From Leucobacter insecticola (lineage in GTDB: Bacteria > Actinomycetota > Actinomycetes > Actinomycetales > Microbacteriaceae), in NCBI RefSeq assembly GCF_011382965.1, contig NZ_CP049934.1, positions 2,046,001 through 2,110,000 of the forward strand: a DNA stretch of 64,000 nucleotides, written 5' to 3'. Position 1 is the first letter of the stretch. Every line of letters starts with the position of its first letter. This document shows, one piece after another, positions 16,886-26,566 of this stretch. The translations under genes were made by a program, and so were the position numbers. Under the pieces are notes generated by a model. It saw only the letters and a program-made list of their open reading frames with translations, was not told the DNA's origin and ran no database searches.

Positions 16886-19611
16886 TTGGCTGTGAACACG
16901 CAGGATCCATACGCACCTGATCATGATGATCTGGATCCCCAAGAAACGGCAGAGTGGCGTGAGTCGCTGGGTGCCGTCGTAGAAGAGCGGGGCGCCGGTC
17001 GTGGTCGCGAGATCATGACAAGCCTGCTCGATCAGTCGCGCAAACTGCACTTGAATGTGCCGCAGGTGCCGACGACCGACTACGTCAATACCATTGCCTC
17101 AGAAGACGAACCGGCGTTCGCGGGCAACGAAGAACTTGAGCGCAACTACCGCTCTTGGATTCGCTGGAACGCGGCGATGACCGTGCACCGCGCGCAGCGC
17201 CCCGGAGTCGGCGTTGGTGGACACATCTCCACCTACGCCTCCGCCGCCTCGCTGTACGAGGTCGGGTTCAACCATTTCTTCCGCGGTCAGGATCACCCAG
17301 GCGGTGGCGACCAGATTTTCGTGCAGGGCCACGCCTCCCCGGCATGTACGCTCGCGCGTTCCTCGAAGGGCGCCTCAGCGCCGACCAGCTCGACGGCTTC
17401 CGGCAAGAGAAGTCGCACCTCGGGAACGGCCTGCCGAGCTATCCTCACCCGCGCCTCGCCCCTGACTTCTGGCAGTTTCCGACCGTGTCGATGGGCCTGG
17501 GCCCGATCAATGCGATCTATCAGGCGCAGCTCAACAAGTACCTCACCAACCGCGGCATTAAGGATGCCTCTGACCAGCACGTCTGGGCGTTCCTCGGCGA
17601 CGGCGAAATGGACGAGGTCGAGAGCCGCGGCCAGCTGCAGGTCGCCGCAAACGAGGGCCTCGATAACCTCACCTTCGTGATCAACTGCAACCTGCAGCGG
17701 CTCGACGGTCCGGTGCGTGGCAACGGCAAGATCATTCAGGAGCTCGAAAGCTATTTCCGCGGCGCCGGCTGGAACGTCATCAAGGTGATCTGGGGTCGCG
17801 AATGGGATGACCTTCTCGCCCGCGACACCGATGGCGCGCTGCTGAACCTCATGAACACCACCCCCGACGGTGACTTCCAGACCTACAAGGCCGAAAGTGG
17901 CGGCTTCGTGCGCGATCACTTCTTCGGACGAGACGAGCGCACGCTCAGCCTGGTGTCGGACTACACCGACGAACAGATCTGGGGACTTCGTCGCGGCGGT
18001 CACGACTACCGCAAGGTCTACGCGGCCTACAAGGCGGCGACCGAACACAAGGGGCGCCCGACGGTGATCCTGGCGAAGACCATCAAGGGGTACGGCCTCG
18101 GCCCGCACTTCGAGGGCCGCAACGCGACGCACCAGATGAAGAAGATGACGCTGGAAGATCTAAAGCTCTTCCGTGACACCATGCACATCCCGATTTCTGA
18201 TGCGCAGCTCGAAGCTGATCCGTATCTCCCGCCCTACTACCACCCGGGCGAGAACGACGAAGCGATCCAGTACATCCACGAGCGGCGTCGCGCGCTCGGT
18301 GGCTACCTGCCGGAGCGGCGCACGAAGCACAAGGAACTCGCGCTGCCCGAGCCGAAGAGCTATGCGATCGCCGCGAAGGGATCCGGCACGCAAGAGGCCG
18401 CCACCACGATGGTCTTCGTGCGCATGCTGAAGGACCTCATGCGCGACAAGAACATGGGCTCGCGCTTCGTGCCGATCATCCCCGATGAGGCACGCACATT
18501 CGGCATGGACTCGTACTTCCCGACGTCGAAGATTTACAATCCTCACGGCCAAAATTATGTCTCCGTAGACCGCGAGCTCCTGCTCGCATATAAGGAAAGC
18601 CCCGAGGGCGTGCTCCTCCACGTCGGCATCAATGAGGCGGGCGCGACCGCCGCATTCACTGCGGTCGGCACCTCCTACTCAACCCACGGCGAGCCGCTCA
18701 TCCCGGTCTACATCTTCTATTCGATGTTCGGCTTCCAACGCACCGGCGACGCCTTCTGGGCGGCCGGTGACCAGATGGCGCGCGGCTTTGTGCTTGGCGC
18801 GACTGCGGGCCGCACCACACTGACGGGCGAGGGCCTGCAGCACGCGGATGGGCACTCGATGGCACTCGCTGCGACAAACCCCGCTGTCATCGCTTACGAT
18901 CCGGCCTACGGGTATGAGATGGGCCATATCGTCAAGGCTGGCCTCGAGCGGATGTACGGCGGCGAACACCCGGACCCGAACGTGATGTTCTACATCACGA
19001 TCTACAACGAGCCCATCGTGCACCCGGCCGAACCCGAAAACGTGGATGCCGAGGGCATCGTTCGCGGGATCTACCGTGTCAGCCCAGCAGGCGCTGGCGA
19101 GCACGCAGCGCAGATCCTCGCCTCGGGAGTTGCCGTACCGTGGGCCATCGAGGCGCAAGAGCTTCTTGCCCGCGATTGGAACGTGGCCGCAGATGTGTGG
19201 AGTGTCACGAGCTGGAACGAACTCAGCCGCGATGGTGTTGCCGCCGAAGACCATAACTTCCGTCACATGGATGAGCCGGCTCGTGTGCCGTATCTCACGG
19301 AGAAGCTTGCCGGCCATGACGGCCCCGTTGTGGCGGTCAGTGACTGGGCGAAGCTCGTTCCCGAGCAGATCCGCCCATTCGTGCCCGGGGACTACTCTGT
19401 GCTCGGCGCCGATGGCTTCGGCTTCTCGGATACCCGCCAGGCGGCCCGCCGCTACTTCGGTATCGATCGCGAGTCGGTTGTCGTAAAGGTGCTACAGCGG
19501 CTTGCCGCGCAAGGCAAGATCGACGCGAGCATCCCCGCGAAGGCTGCCGCCCAGTATCGTTTGAACGATGTTAACGCGGGCACTACCGGCGGCGCCGGCG
19601 GTGAGGCATAG
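16886..19611 (+). CDS. aceE: Pyruvate dehydrogenase E1 component AceE (homodimeric type), frame broken
   Basis: This is the thiamine-diphosphate-dependent E1 that decarboxylates pyruvate and passes the acetyl unit to the E2 lipoyl domain. The homodimeric type of about 900 residues is usual in Actinobacteria. The first frame runs to [14 protein letters not shown] and the second continues [20 protein letters not shown]. Adding one C to the run at 17337-17340 joins them into about 908 residues. Motifs include the ThDP site GDGEMDE followed by [15 protein letters not shown], and the transketolase-like segments [11 protein letters not shown] and [15 protein letters not shown]. The start is set at TTG 16886 (reading [11 protein letters not shown]) with GGAG upstream; an ATG at 16865 is possible. 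The fatty acid cluster follows directly, so acetyl-CoA supply and use are adjacent. Confidence 0.92.
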
Positions 19612-19622
19612 GACACGCCTCG

Positions 19623-20822
19623 ATGGATCGCACGAAAGAACAGGAGCTCGCCTGGTTGCGCACGATCGCAGGCGAGCTCGCAACCCAGACGATCGCGCGG
19701 CTCGAAGACACCTTGCCCTGGTACGGCAATATGCCGCCGAGTCGCCGGTCAGCTGTTGGGTTGGTGGCTCAGACCGGCATTAGCTCCTTCGTTCAGTGGT
19801 ACGAGGATCCGTCGGCGACCCCCTGGATCGCCTCGGACGTCTTCAGTTCCGCACCGCGCGAACTGCTGAGGTCAATTAGCCTGCAGGAGACGCTGCAGCT
19901 GATCCGGGTCGTCGTTTCGGTGGTTGAGGATCGCGTCGCACCCAGAAGCGAAGCATTGCGCGAAGCGATCATGCACTATTCCCGCGATGTCGCCTTCGCG
20001 GCAGCCGATGTGTACGCCCGCGCCGCTGAGGCTCGTGGCCTGTGGGACGCCCGCCTCGAAGCGCTCGTCGTTGACTCCATTCTCACGGGTGAATCTGATG
20101 ATGAGTTGCCGAGCCGGATCGCGGCACTCGGTTGGCATGGTGATGGCGAGGCTGCGGTGCTGGTGGGCACCTCTGAACGTTTCGTCGACGTGGATCAGCT
20201 CCGCCGTTCGGCGCGCCATGCAGGTGCCGACGTACTTGTTGGGCTCCAGGGCACGCGCTTGGTCGTCGTGCTCGGGCGTATGGCTTCCCCGCCCAAAGAT
20301 GGCAACGGCTCAGATACTGCACCTCTTTCGTTCCTTGAAATCGCGACGCGTCTTGCCGGAGGATTCTCCGACGGCCCACTCGTGCTTGGGCCCACTGTTG
20401 ACAACCTCGTTGATGCATCCCGCAGCGCTCGTGCGGCGCTCGCCGGAGTTGCTGTGGCGAGGTCATGGCGCAACGCTCCCCGCCCGGTCGCGGCGGACGA
20501 CCTGCTCCCTGAGCGCGCCCTGGCGGGCGACGGGCTCGCCCGCCGCACCCTCATCGAGCAAATCTATGAACCGCTGAGCGCGCACTCTGGCGAGCTGCTC
20601 GAGACGCTGTGGTGCTACCTGGACAACGGCCGCTCTCTTGAGGCGACCGCTCGCGAGCTATTCGTGCATCCCAATACGGTCAGATATCGTCTCAAAAAGG
20701 TCTCCGAGGTGATCGGTTGGAACGCGACGGGTGCGCGCGAAGCCCTGATCCTACAATCGGCCTTGATCGCCGGTTCAATCGCCCAACACGGCGTTCGCCG
20801 CGCCGCACCACTTAAAAAATGA
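19623..20822 (+). CDS. fasR: PucR/CdaR-type regulator, probable FasR activator of the fab cluster
   Basis: This is a transcription factor of 399 residues with a C-terminal helix-turn-helix of the PucR/CdaR type, ETLWCYLDNGRSLEATAREL followed by FVHPNTVRYRLKKVSEVIGW. The N-terminal part (about residues 1-300) is the sensory region. In streptomycetes and mycobacteria the same protein, FasR, sits immediately upstream of fabD-fabH-acpP-fabF, activates that operon and responds to long-chain acyl-CoA. Position and domain order match here, so I assign fasR by context and architecture. It starts 11 bases after aceE. Confidence 0.85.
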   Translation: MDRTKEQELAWLRTIAGELATQTIARLEDTLPWYGNMPPSRRSAVGLVAQTGISSFVQWYEDPSATPWIASDVFSSAPRELLRSISLQETLQLIRVVVSVVEDRVAPRSEALREAIMHYSRDVAFAAADVYARAAEARGLWDARLEALVVDSILTGESDDELPSRIAALGWHGDGEAAVLVGTSERFVDVDQLRRSARHAGADVLVGLQGTRLVVVLGRMASPPKDGNGSDTAPLSFLEIATRLAGGFSDGPLVLGPTVDNLVDASRSARAALAGVAVARSWRNAPRPVAADDLLPERALAGDGLARRTLIEQIYEPLSAHSGELLETLWCYLDNGRSLEATARELFVHPNTVRYRLKKVSEVIGWNATGAREALILQSALIAGSIAQHGVRRAAPLKK

Positions 20823-20901
20823 TGACTTTCCACAAAGATTTTTCTGATTTATGGTGCGTTATATGCAGGGTCTTCCCCGCATATCTGAGAAACTGGACGA
20901 T

Positions 20902-21819
20902 GTGATTGTTCTCGCCTGCCCTGGACAGGGCTCTCAAACACCCGGTTTTCTGAACGAGTGGCTTGAACTTCCCGGTGCGCGCAATGCGCTCGGCGAAGCC
21001 TCCGAGCGCATTGGCGTCGACCTGATCGCTCACGGCACCGTGAGCGACGCGGACACGATCCGCGATACCGCCGTAGCTCAGCCCTTGATTGTCGCCGCCA
21101 GCCTCCTCGCTTGGCGCGAGCTTGCCGCCCGCACCTCTCTCGCAGGGGTCGGCGTCGCCGGACACTCGGTCGGCGAGTTCGCTGCGGCGGTCCTCGCCGG
21201 AGTGCTGAGCGAACACGACGCGCTCCAGCTTGTGGGCGTGCGCGGCCGTGCTATGGCCGAGGCTGCAACCCATTCCGAGACGGGCATGGCGGCGGTGGTT
21301 GGTGGCGCCGAGGACGACGTGCTCGAGAAGATTGCCGCCCACGGTCTGACCCCCGCCAACCGAAATGGGGGCGGTCAGATTGTGGCCGCCGGAGAGGTCG
21401 CCGGTCTCGCGGCACTCGCTGATGATGCTCCACGCGCTGCGCGCGTGATTCCGCTGCAGGTCGCGGGAGCATTCCATACGGAGTACATGGCCTCAGCGAT
21501 CCCGAGCCTGCGTGCGGCGGCCTCCGAAGTCACCGCCAGTGACCCCACCCACACCCTGTGGACGAACAGCGACGGCTCCGTCGTCACTGACGGTGCCCAC
21601 TTTGTGGAGCTGCTGGTATCGCAGGTCGCGCACCCGGTTCGTTGGGATGCGTGCATGACCGGGTTCCAGGACGCGGGCATCTCCGGCATGATCGAACTTA
21701 CTCCCGCGGGCGCTTTGACGGGCATCGCCAAGCGGGCACTCAAGGGGACGCCAACCGTCGCGATCAAGTCCCCCGCAGACCTCGACGCGGCGGTCGCAAT
21801 GCTCGCCGATGCTGCCTGA
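20902..21819 (+). CDS. fabD: Malonyl-CoA:ACP transacylase FabD
   Basis: This enzyme transfers malonyl from CoA to acyl carrier protein at the start of fatty acid elongation. It shows the nucleophile motif GHSVGEFAAA (Ser), the oxyanion motif CPGQGSQTPGF at the N terminus and the catalytic His in VAGAFHTEYM. GTG at 20902 (reading MIVLACPGQGSQ) is preferred from family alignment; ATG codons at 20851 and 20863 would add 17 or 13 residues. It is the first gene of fabD-fabH-acpP-fabF. The 80 bases after fasR, AT-rich for this genome, should contain the promoter and FasR site. Confidence 0.93.
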   Translation: MIVLACPGQGSQTPGFLNEWLELPGARNALGEASERIGVDLIAHGTVSDADTIRDTAVAQPLIVAASLLAWRELAARTSLAGVGVAGHSVGEFAAAVLAGVLSEHDALQLVGVRGRAMAEAATHSETGMAAVVGGAEDDVLEKIAAHGLTPANRNGGGQIVAAGEVAGLAALADDAPRAARVIPLQVAGAFHTEYMASAIPSLRAAASEVTASDPTHTLWTNSDGSVVTDGAHFVELLVSQVAHPVRWDACMTGFQDAGISGMIELTPAGALTGIAKRALKGTPTVAIKSPADLDAAVAMLADAA

Positions 21820-21836
21820 TCGAAAGGATATCGAAC

Positions 21837-22841
21837 GTGGCTCATCTTGTTCAAACCCAAGGCCCCGCACACACTCGGCTTCTCTCCATCGGAGCTTCGA
21901 GGGGAAACCTGAATGTCCCCAACGACGATCTTGTTGGCCCGATCGATTCCTCTGACGAGTGGATCCGTCAACGCACCGGAATCGTACAGCGGCGCCGTGC
22001 AAGCGAAGATATCGCGGCGGTCGATCTGGCCGTTGCTGCGGCTGATGAGGCAATCGTGCGTTCCGGGCTTGCTCGCGAAGACATCGATGGTGTCATTATT
22101 TCCACGATCTCCAACGTCGCGGTGACGCCGTCGATGGCCTCGCTCGCGGCACACCGACTCGGGCTCTCCCCCGCAGCAGCGTTCGACATCTCGGCCGCGT
22201 GCGCCGGCTACGTCTATGGCGTAGCCCAGGCCGATGCGCTTGTGCGTTCCGGCGTGTGCAAAAACGTGGTGGTCATTGGTGCGGAAAAGCTCTCCGAACT
22301 CGTCGATCCCACCGACCGCAGCATCTCGTTCCTTCTCGGTGACGGTGCAGGCGCGGTGGTCGTTGGTGCCGCCGATCACGCGGGTATCGGGCCCACCGTG
22401 TGGGGGTCCGATGGCGAAAAGTGGGATGCAATTCGCATGAGCACCACATTCCAGGAATATCGACACGGTGGCGGTGAGGTCGAATGGCCCACTCTGCGCC
22501 AGGACGGCCAGACCGTCTTCCGATGGGCAGTATGGGAGATGGCAAAGGTGGCACGCAACACGCTCGAGCAGTCGGGTGTGGATGTCGCGGACCTCGCAGC
22601 GTTCATCCCGCACCAGGCCAACATGCGCATCATCGACGAGTTCGCGAAGCAGCTGAAGCTCCCCGAAAGCGTCGTTGTTGCTCGCGACATCGAAATGCAG
22701 GGCAACACTTCCGCGGCGTCAATCCCGCTGGCTATGCACGCGCTCCTTGAGGAGCACCCCGAGCTTTCGGGCGGTCTGGCACTCACCATCGGATTTGGCG
22801 CAGGCCTCGTCTACGGTGCTCAGATCGTCGAAATGCCGTAA
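21837..22841 (+). CDS. fabH: Beta-ketoacyl-ACP synthase III FabH
   Basis: This enzyme condenses an acyl-CoA starter with malonyl-ACP and so sets the starter unit. The 334 residues carry the full Cys-His-Asn triad: Cys in DISAACAGYVYG, His in FIPHQANMRI and Asn in GNTSAASIPLA. The start GTG at 21837 has GAAAGGA eight bases upstream and lies 17 bases after fabD; the longer open frame upstream overlaps fabD and is not used. In Actinobacteria FabH typically accepts branched starters, but that cannot be seen here. Confidence 0.95.
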   Translation: MAHLVQTQGPAHTRLLSIGASRGNLNVPNDDLVGPIDSSDEWIRQRTGIVQRRRASEDIAAVDLAVAAADEAIVRSGLAREDIDGVIISTISNVAVTPSMASLAAHRLGLSPAAAFDISAACAGYVYGVAQADALVRSGVCKNVVVIGAEKLSELVDPTDRSISFLLGDGAGAVVVGAADHAGIGPTVWGSDGEKWDAIRMSTTFQEYRHGGGEVEWPTLRQDGQTVFRWAVWEMAKVARNTLEQSGVDVADLAAFIPHQANMRIIDEFAKQLKLPESVVVARDIEMQGNTSAASIPLAMHALLEEHPELSGGLALTIGFGAGLVYGAQIVEMP

Positions 22842-22932
22842 TCTAAGCTACGGCTTAGCGTGGATCCCCTCGCTGATCCCCTACACTTCACACGGACTAC
22901 TTTCCCACCACAACAACAAGGAGAATACGGAA

Positions 22933-23181
22933 ATGGCATACAGCAACGAAGAGGTCCTCGCGGGGCTCGCAGAGCTCATCAACGACGAAACCGGTATCGC
23001 AGCTGACGTGGTTGCTGCCGACAAGTCCTTCACTGACGACCTCGACATCGATTCCATCTCGATGATGACCATCGTCGTCAACGCCGAAGAGAAGTTCGAC
23101 GTCAAGATTCCCGACGAAGAGGTCAAGAACCTGAAGACCGTCGGCGACGCCGTCGACTTCATCGTCAAGGCACAGGCCTAA
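22933..23181 (+). CDS. acpP: Acyl carrier protein AcpP
   Basis: This is the carrier protein of type II fatty acid synthesis, 82 residues and acidic. The Ser of DIDSISMMTIV receives the phosphopantetheine arm. Typical helices follow (AEEKFDVKIPDEEVKNLKTV). The start is at 22933 with AAGGAG 12 bases upstream. It lies between fabH and fabF as usual. A strong hairpin follows and may give it higher message levels than fabF. Confidence 0.96.
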   Translation: MAYSNEEVLAGLAELINDETGIAADVVAADKSFTDDLDIDSISMMTIVVNAEEKFDVKIPDEEVKNLKTVGDAVDFIVKAQA

Positions 23182-23192
23182 GCACTGTGATT

Positions 23193-23217
23193 GGGAGGCG
23201 GGCGTCGCCCGCCTCCC
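23193..23217. terminator. Hairpin between acpP and fabF (attenuator or processing site)
   Basis: An 11-base perfect stem (GGGAGGCGGGC and GCCCGCCTCCC) with the loop GTC lies 11 bases after the acpP stop and 40 bases before fabF. There is no T run. It could protect the 3' end of acpP message or partly stop transcription, matching the much greater need for ACP than for FabF (inference). Confidence 0.6.
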
Positions 23218-23257
23218 CCAAATTTGTACCCACTCGATCATGCGGAGCACGTAACAC

Positions 23258-24495
23258 ATGGCAAAGAAGATTGTCGTCACCGGTATCGGAGCAACGTCAC
23301 CCATTGGTGGCACCGCCCAGGAGACCTGGGAAGCACTCCTCGCCGGGAAGTCTGGCGCGCGCAGCCTCGAGCACGAGTGGGTTGCCACATACGAACTCCC
23401 CGTACACTTCGCTGCGGAAGCCATTGTGCGCCCTGAAGAGGTGCTCGCGCGGCCGGTGGCCAAACGTCTCGATCCGTCGAGCCAGTTTGCGCTGATCGCC
23501 GCGATGGAAGCATTCGCAGATGCGGGGTCACCTGAGCTTCCTGCTGAGCGTCTTGGCGTCGACTGGGCAACCGGGATCGGCGGCCTATGGTCGCTCCTCG
23601 ACGCCTGGGACACGCTCCGCGAAAAAGGCCCGCGCCGTGTCATGCCGCTGACCGTGCCGATGCTCATGCCGAACGCGCCCTCGGCGGCCGTCTCCATGCA
23701 CTTTGAAGCACGCGCCTATGCGCGCACCGTCGCGTCGGCCTGTGCGTCAAGCACCGAGTCCCTCGTGAACGCGTACGAACATCTCCAGGCGGGCTACGCC
23801 GATGTTGTCATTGCGGGTGGTTCCGAATCTGCGATCCACCCCATCACTCTCGCCTCTTTCTCCTCAATGCAGGCACTTTCCAAGCGCAACGACTCCCCCT
23901 CAACCGCTTCCCGCCCCTACAGCATCGACCGCGACGGCTTTGTGATGGGCGAAGGTGCCGCGGCTCTCGTGCTCGAGACCGAAGAACATGCGCTTACCCG
24001 TGGCGCAAAGATCTACGCCGAGATTGCTGGCGGCGGAGTCACCGCAGATTCCTACCACATCACGGCCCCGAGCCCGAAGGCAAAGGAGCGATCCGCGCCG
24101 TCGAGTTGGCCCTGGCAGCGGCGGGCGCGAGCGTCGATGACGTCACCCACGTCAACGCGCACGCGACCTCAACGCCGACTGGAGACATTGCCGAGTACAC
24201 CGCGCTGCGCGCTGTGTTCGGGGACCGAGTCGACTCGATCCCCGTTTCAGCGACGAAGGGCGCGACCGGGCACCTGCTCGGTGGCACCGGTGCGCTCGAG
24301 GCCGTATTCGCTGTACTCGCGGTACAGAACCGCATCGCTCCCCCAACGATCAATATCACCGAACAGGATCCGGCAATCCCGCTCACGATCTCCGGCGAGC
24401 CAATTCCGCTCGGAGAGGGCCCGCAGCTCGCGATCTCCAACTCATTCGGCTTCGGAGGCCACAACGCCGTTGTTGCGATCCGCTCGGTTGATTAG
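23258..24495 (+). CDS. fabF: Beta-ketoacyl-ACP synthase II FabF, frame broken
   Basis: This is the elongating ketosynthase of fatty acid synthesis. The first frame runs to TADSYHITAP and the second continues EPEGKGAIRAVELALAAAG. Adding one C to the run at 24066-24069 gives 412 residues, the normal length. The Cys-His-His triad is complete over the two parts: SACASSTESL, NAHATSTPTGD and KGATGHLLGGTG. It ends with ISNSFGFGGHNAVV. It is the last gene of the fab cluster; the amidotransferase gene begins 17 bases later and may be co-transcribed. Confidence 0.93.
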
Positions 24496-24512
24496 GGCGA
24501 CACCGTAGAAAC

Positions 24513-25255
24513 ATGAAGCCGTTTTTGCTCGTTACCTCCCGCGGCGAGGACGATGTCGCCGCGGAAGAGCACGCGGCATACTGCCGACTGACGGGGCTGT
24601 TGCCGGAGGACCTCGAGTGGCGGCGTATCGATCGGGATCCACTCGGGACGGTCGAGTTTTCCCGATACTCGGGCATCATTCTCGCGGGCAGTCCGTTCAC
24701 CGTCAGCGAGCCAAGCGAACGCAAGTCCGAGACCGAGTTACGCGTGGAGCAGGAGCTTGCCGCGCTGCTCGACGAGGTGATTGCTCGCGACTTCCCCTTT
24801 CTGGGAGTCTGCTACGGCATCGGCACGATCGGCGCACACCAAGGGGCAAAAGTCGACCGCACCTATGGGGAACCGTCGCAGGCGGTGCGGATCGCGCTGA
24901 CCCCTGCCGGGCAAGACGATCCCTCTTTCACGAACTCCCCGCCGAGTTTGATGCGTTTGTTGGCCATAAGGAAGCGATCAGCGCGGTGCCTGACACCATC
25001 ACCGTGCTAGCGGGATCCGCGAGCTGTCCGGTGCAGGCGTTTCGCGTCGGTAGCAACGTCTATGCGACTCAGTTTCACCCCGAGCTTGACACGGCAGCCT
25101 TCACCGATCGCGTGCGCACCTACGCGAATCACGGCTACTTCGACCCAATCGAGGTTGACGCGATCATCGAGGGCGTCGAGCATGTTGATGTGCGAGCCTC
25201 CCACATGGTGCTCGGCAGGTTTATTGAGGAGTACCTTTCTTCCACGCTGCGGTAG
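24513..25255 (+). CDS. Class I glutamine amidotransferase (GMP synthase-like), frame broken
   Basis: This is a stand-alone class I glutamine amidotransferase domain related to the glutaminase half of GMP synthase. The nucleophile lies in FLGVCYGIG and the His/Glu of the triad in ATQFHPELD. The first frame ends TPAGQDDP and the second continues LFHELPAEFDAFVGHKEAIS. Adding one C to the run at 24921-24923 yields 247 residues. Members of this group often act on gamma-glutamyl compounds or polyamines; the substrate here is not known. It follows fabF closely. Confidence 0.85.
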
Positions 25256-25308
25256 TGTGCCGTGTTCATGCTTCGCGCTCGGATTCACTAGACTGGATGC
25301 GCACACGA

Positions 25309-25382
25309 GGGGCGTTAGCTCAGCTGGTTAGAGCACCGGACTCATAATCCGTCGGTCGCGGGTTCAAGCCCCGCACGCCCTA
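25309..25382 (+). tRNA. tRNA with anticodon CAT (Ile2 or elongator Met)
   Basis: This 74-base tRNA gene has D arm TAGCTCAGCTGGTTAGAGC, anticodon loop CTCATAA and T arm GCGGGTTCAAGCCCCGC. Anticodon CAT means either elongator Met or the Ile2 species read after lysidine modification; I cannot decide by eye. The acceptor GGGGCGT/ACGCCCT leaves a G1-T72 pair, the base of the anticodon stem has a C-T mismatch, and no CCA is encoded. A TAGACT -10-like element lies about 15 bases upstream. Confidence 0.9.
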
Positions 25383-25457
25383 CTGAAGACACCTCATGCC
25401 TTACTGTGTGCGCAAATGGTTCTTTTGAGCACGCATAAGAACGATGTGCGCACACAC

Positions 25458-25478
25458 TGGCGCGACGGAGTCGCGCCA
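25458..25478. terminator. Hairpin downstream of tRNA and of the transporter gene
   Basis: A perfect 9-base stem TGGCGCGAC / GTCGCGCCA with loop GGA lies 75 bases after the tRNA and 128 bases beyond the stop of the convergent transporter gene. There is no T run. It may end one or both transcripts. Confidence 0.4.
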
Positions 25479-25495
25479 CCTCAATGGTGGGGTGC

Positions 25496-25560
25496 CGAAG
25501 CTTCGCGGATACGAGAGCTTCGCGAGTACGAGAGTTTCGCGGGCACCAAGCCTCGCGGCA
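25496..25560. repeat. Short imperfect tandem repeat, unit about 17 bases
   Basis: Four neighbouring units of 15-17 bases resemble each other: CGAAGCTTCGCGGATA, CGAGAGCTTCGCGAGTA, CGAGAGTTTCGCGGGCA and CCAAGCCTCGCGGCA. They lie in the non-coding stretch between the tRNA and the transporter gene. The shared core TTCGCG is palindromic in part. No function is apparent. Confidence 0.6.
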
Positions 25561-25605
25561 GGCTACAACAAGACGACCGACGCATTGCGGCAATCGCTAG
25601 AAAGC

Positions 25606-26561
25606 TCAGTTCCCGGGCTTCTTCTCGGCCTGGGCGTCGAGCGCCGACACCCCTGTCTGAGGATGAAACTTAGCAAGGCCGAGCACGCCAAAGACCGCAA
25701 GGACCCCCGAAGCAATGAAGGCAAACACGGCCCACAGCGGCGCGCCTGCCGCCTCACCGAGCACCACGATTCCGATCAGCACTGCCACGATCGGGTCGAT
25801 GACGGTGAGCCCCGCGACCACCAGGTCCGGCGGACCGGACGAGTAGGCATTCTGCACGAAGACCATGCCCAGCAGCGCGCCAACAATCAGCGCGGCGACA
25901 CACATCCAGGTCAGGAGCTCAAATTCCCCCTGCTGTAATCGCCCGATGACGGCCTTCGCGAAGGTCGCGACGAAGCCATACAGCACGCCAGCTCCCGCAA
26001 TATAGATGAGAGCGATCCCTCGATGGCGCAGCAGCAGAAACAACCCTAGTGCCACCGCGAGAACCACGGCAAAAGTGATCAGAATCACCGTCAGCTTCGT
26101 ATCGGTGACGGGACGATCCGCGGCCGTAAACGCGGCGATCGTCACAAAGATCACGATCCCTGCGACGGCGAGGCCGATCGAGATCTTCACTCGTCTGCCG
26201 AGTCGCACGCGGCTCATCCGCGAGTTCAGCACTGAGGTGATGACGAGCCCTACCACGCCGATCGGCTGCACGATGATCAGCGGGGAGAACGAGAGCGATC
26301 CAATCTGAAACACCACGGCAAGACCAAGGAGCACGGTTCCGATCACCCATGACGGCCGCTTGATCAGGCTAAACACGTGGCGGAGCGACAGCCCCGATCC
26401 CGCGCTTGTACCGACAATTCGCTCAACCTTATTGAGTCCGCGTGACTGATACTGCGCCCCAAACGCCAGGAACGCCGCCCCACGAGCGCGAGGGGTATGC
26501 CGAGAAACTGCTTGGGGTCGAGCTGGGTAACGCTGCTCAGGGCCTCGGGCAACTGATCCAT
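25606..26561 (-). CDS. DMT-superfamily membrane transporter, frame broken
   Basis: This is an integral membrane protein of about 318 residues with nine or ten hydrophobic helices, resembling DMT (EamA/NIPA-like) carriers. Recognisable segments are GTVLLGLAVVFQIGSLSFSP, IVQPIGVVGLVITSVLNSR and, in the second half, GLTVIDPIVAVLIGIVVLGE. The start codon and first 26 residues (MDQLPEALSSVTQLDPKQFL onward) are in one frame and the rest, from VGAAFLAFGAQYQSRGLN, in another. Adding one C to the run at 26478-26481 joins them. It follows gmk by 5 bases at the end of the pyrimidine operon. The substrate is unknown. Confidence 0.75.
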
Positions 26562-26566
26562 GAGGC

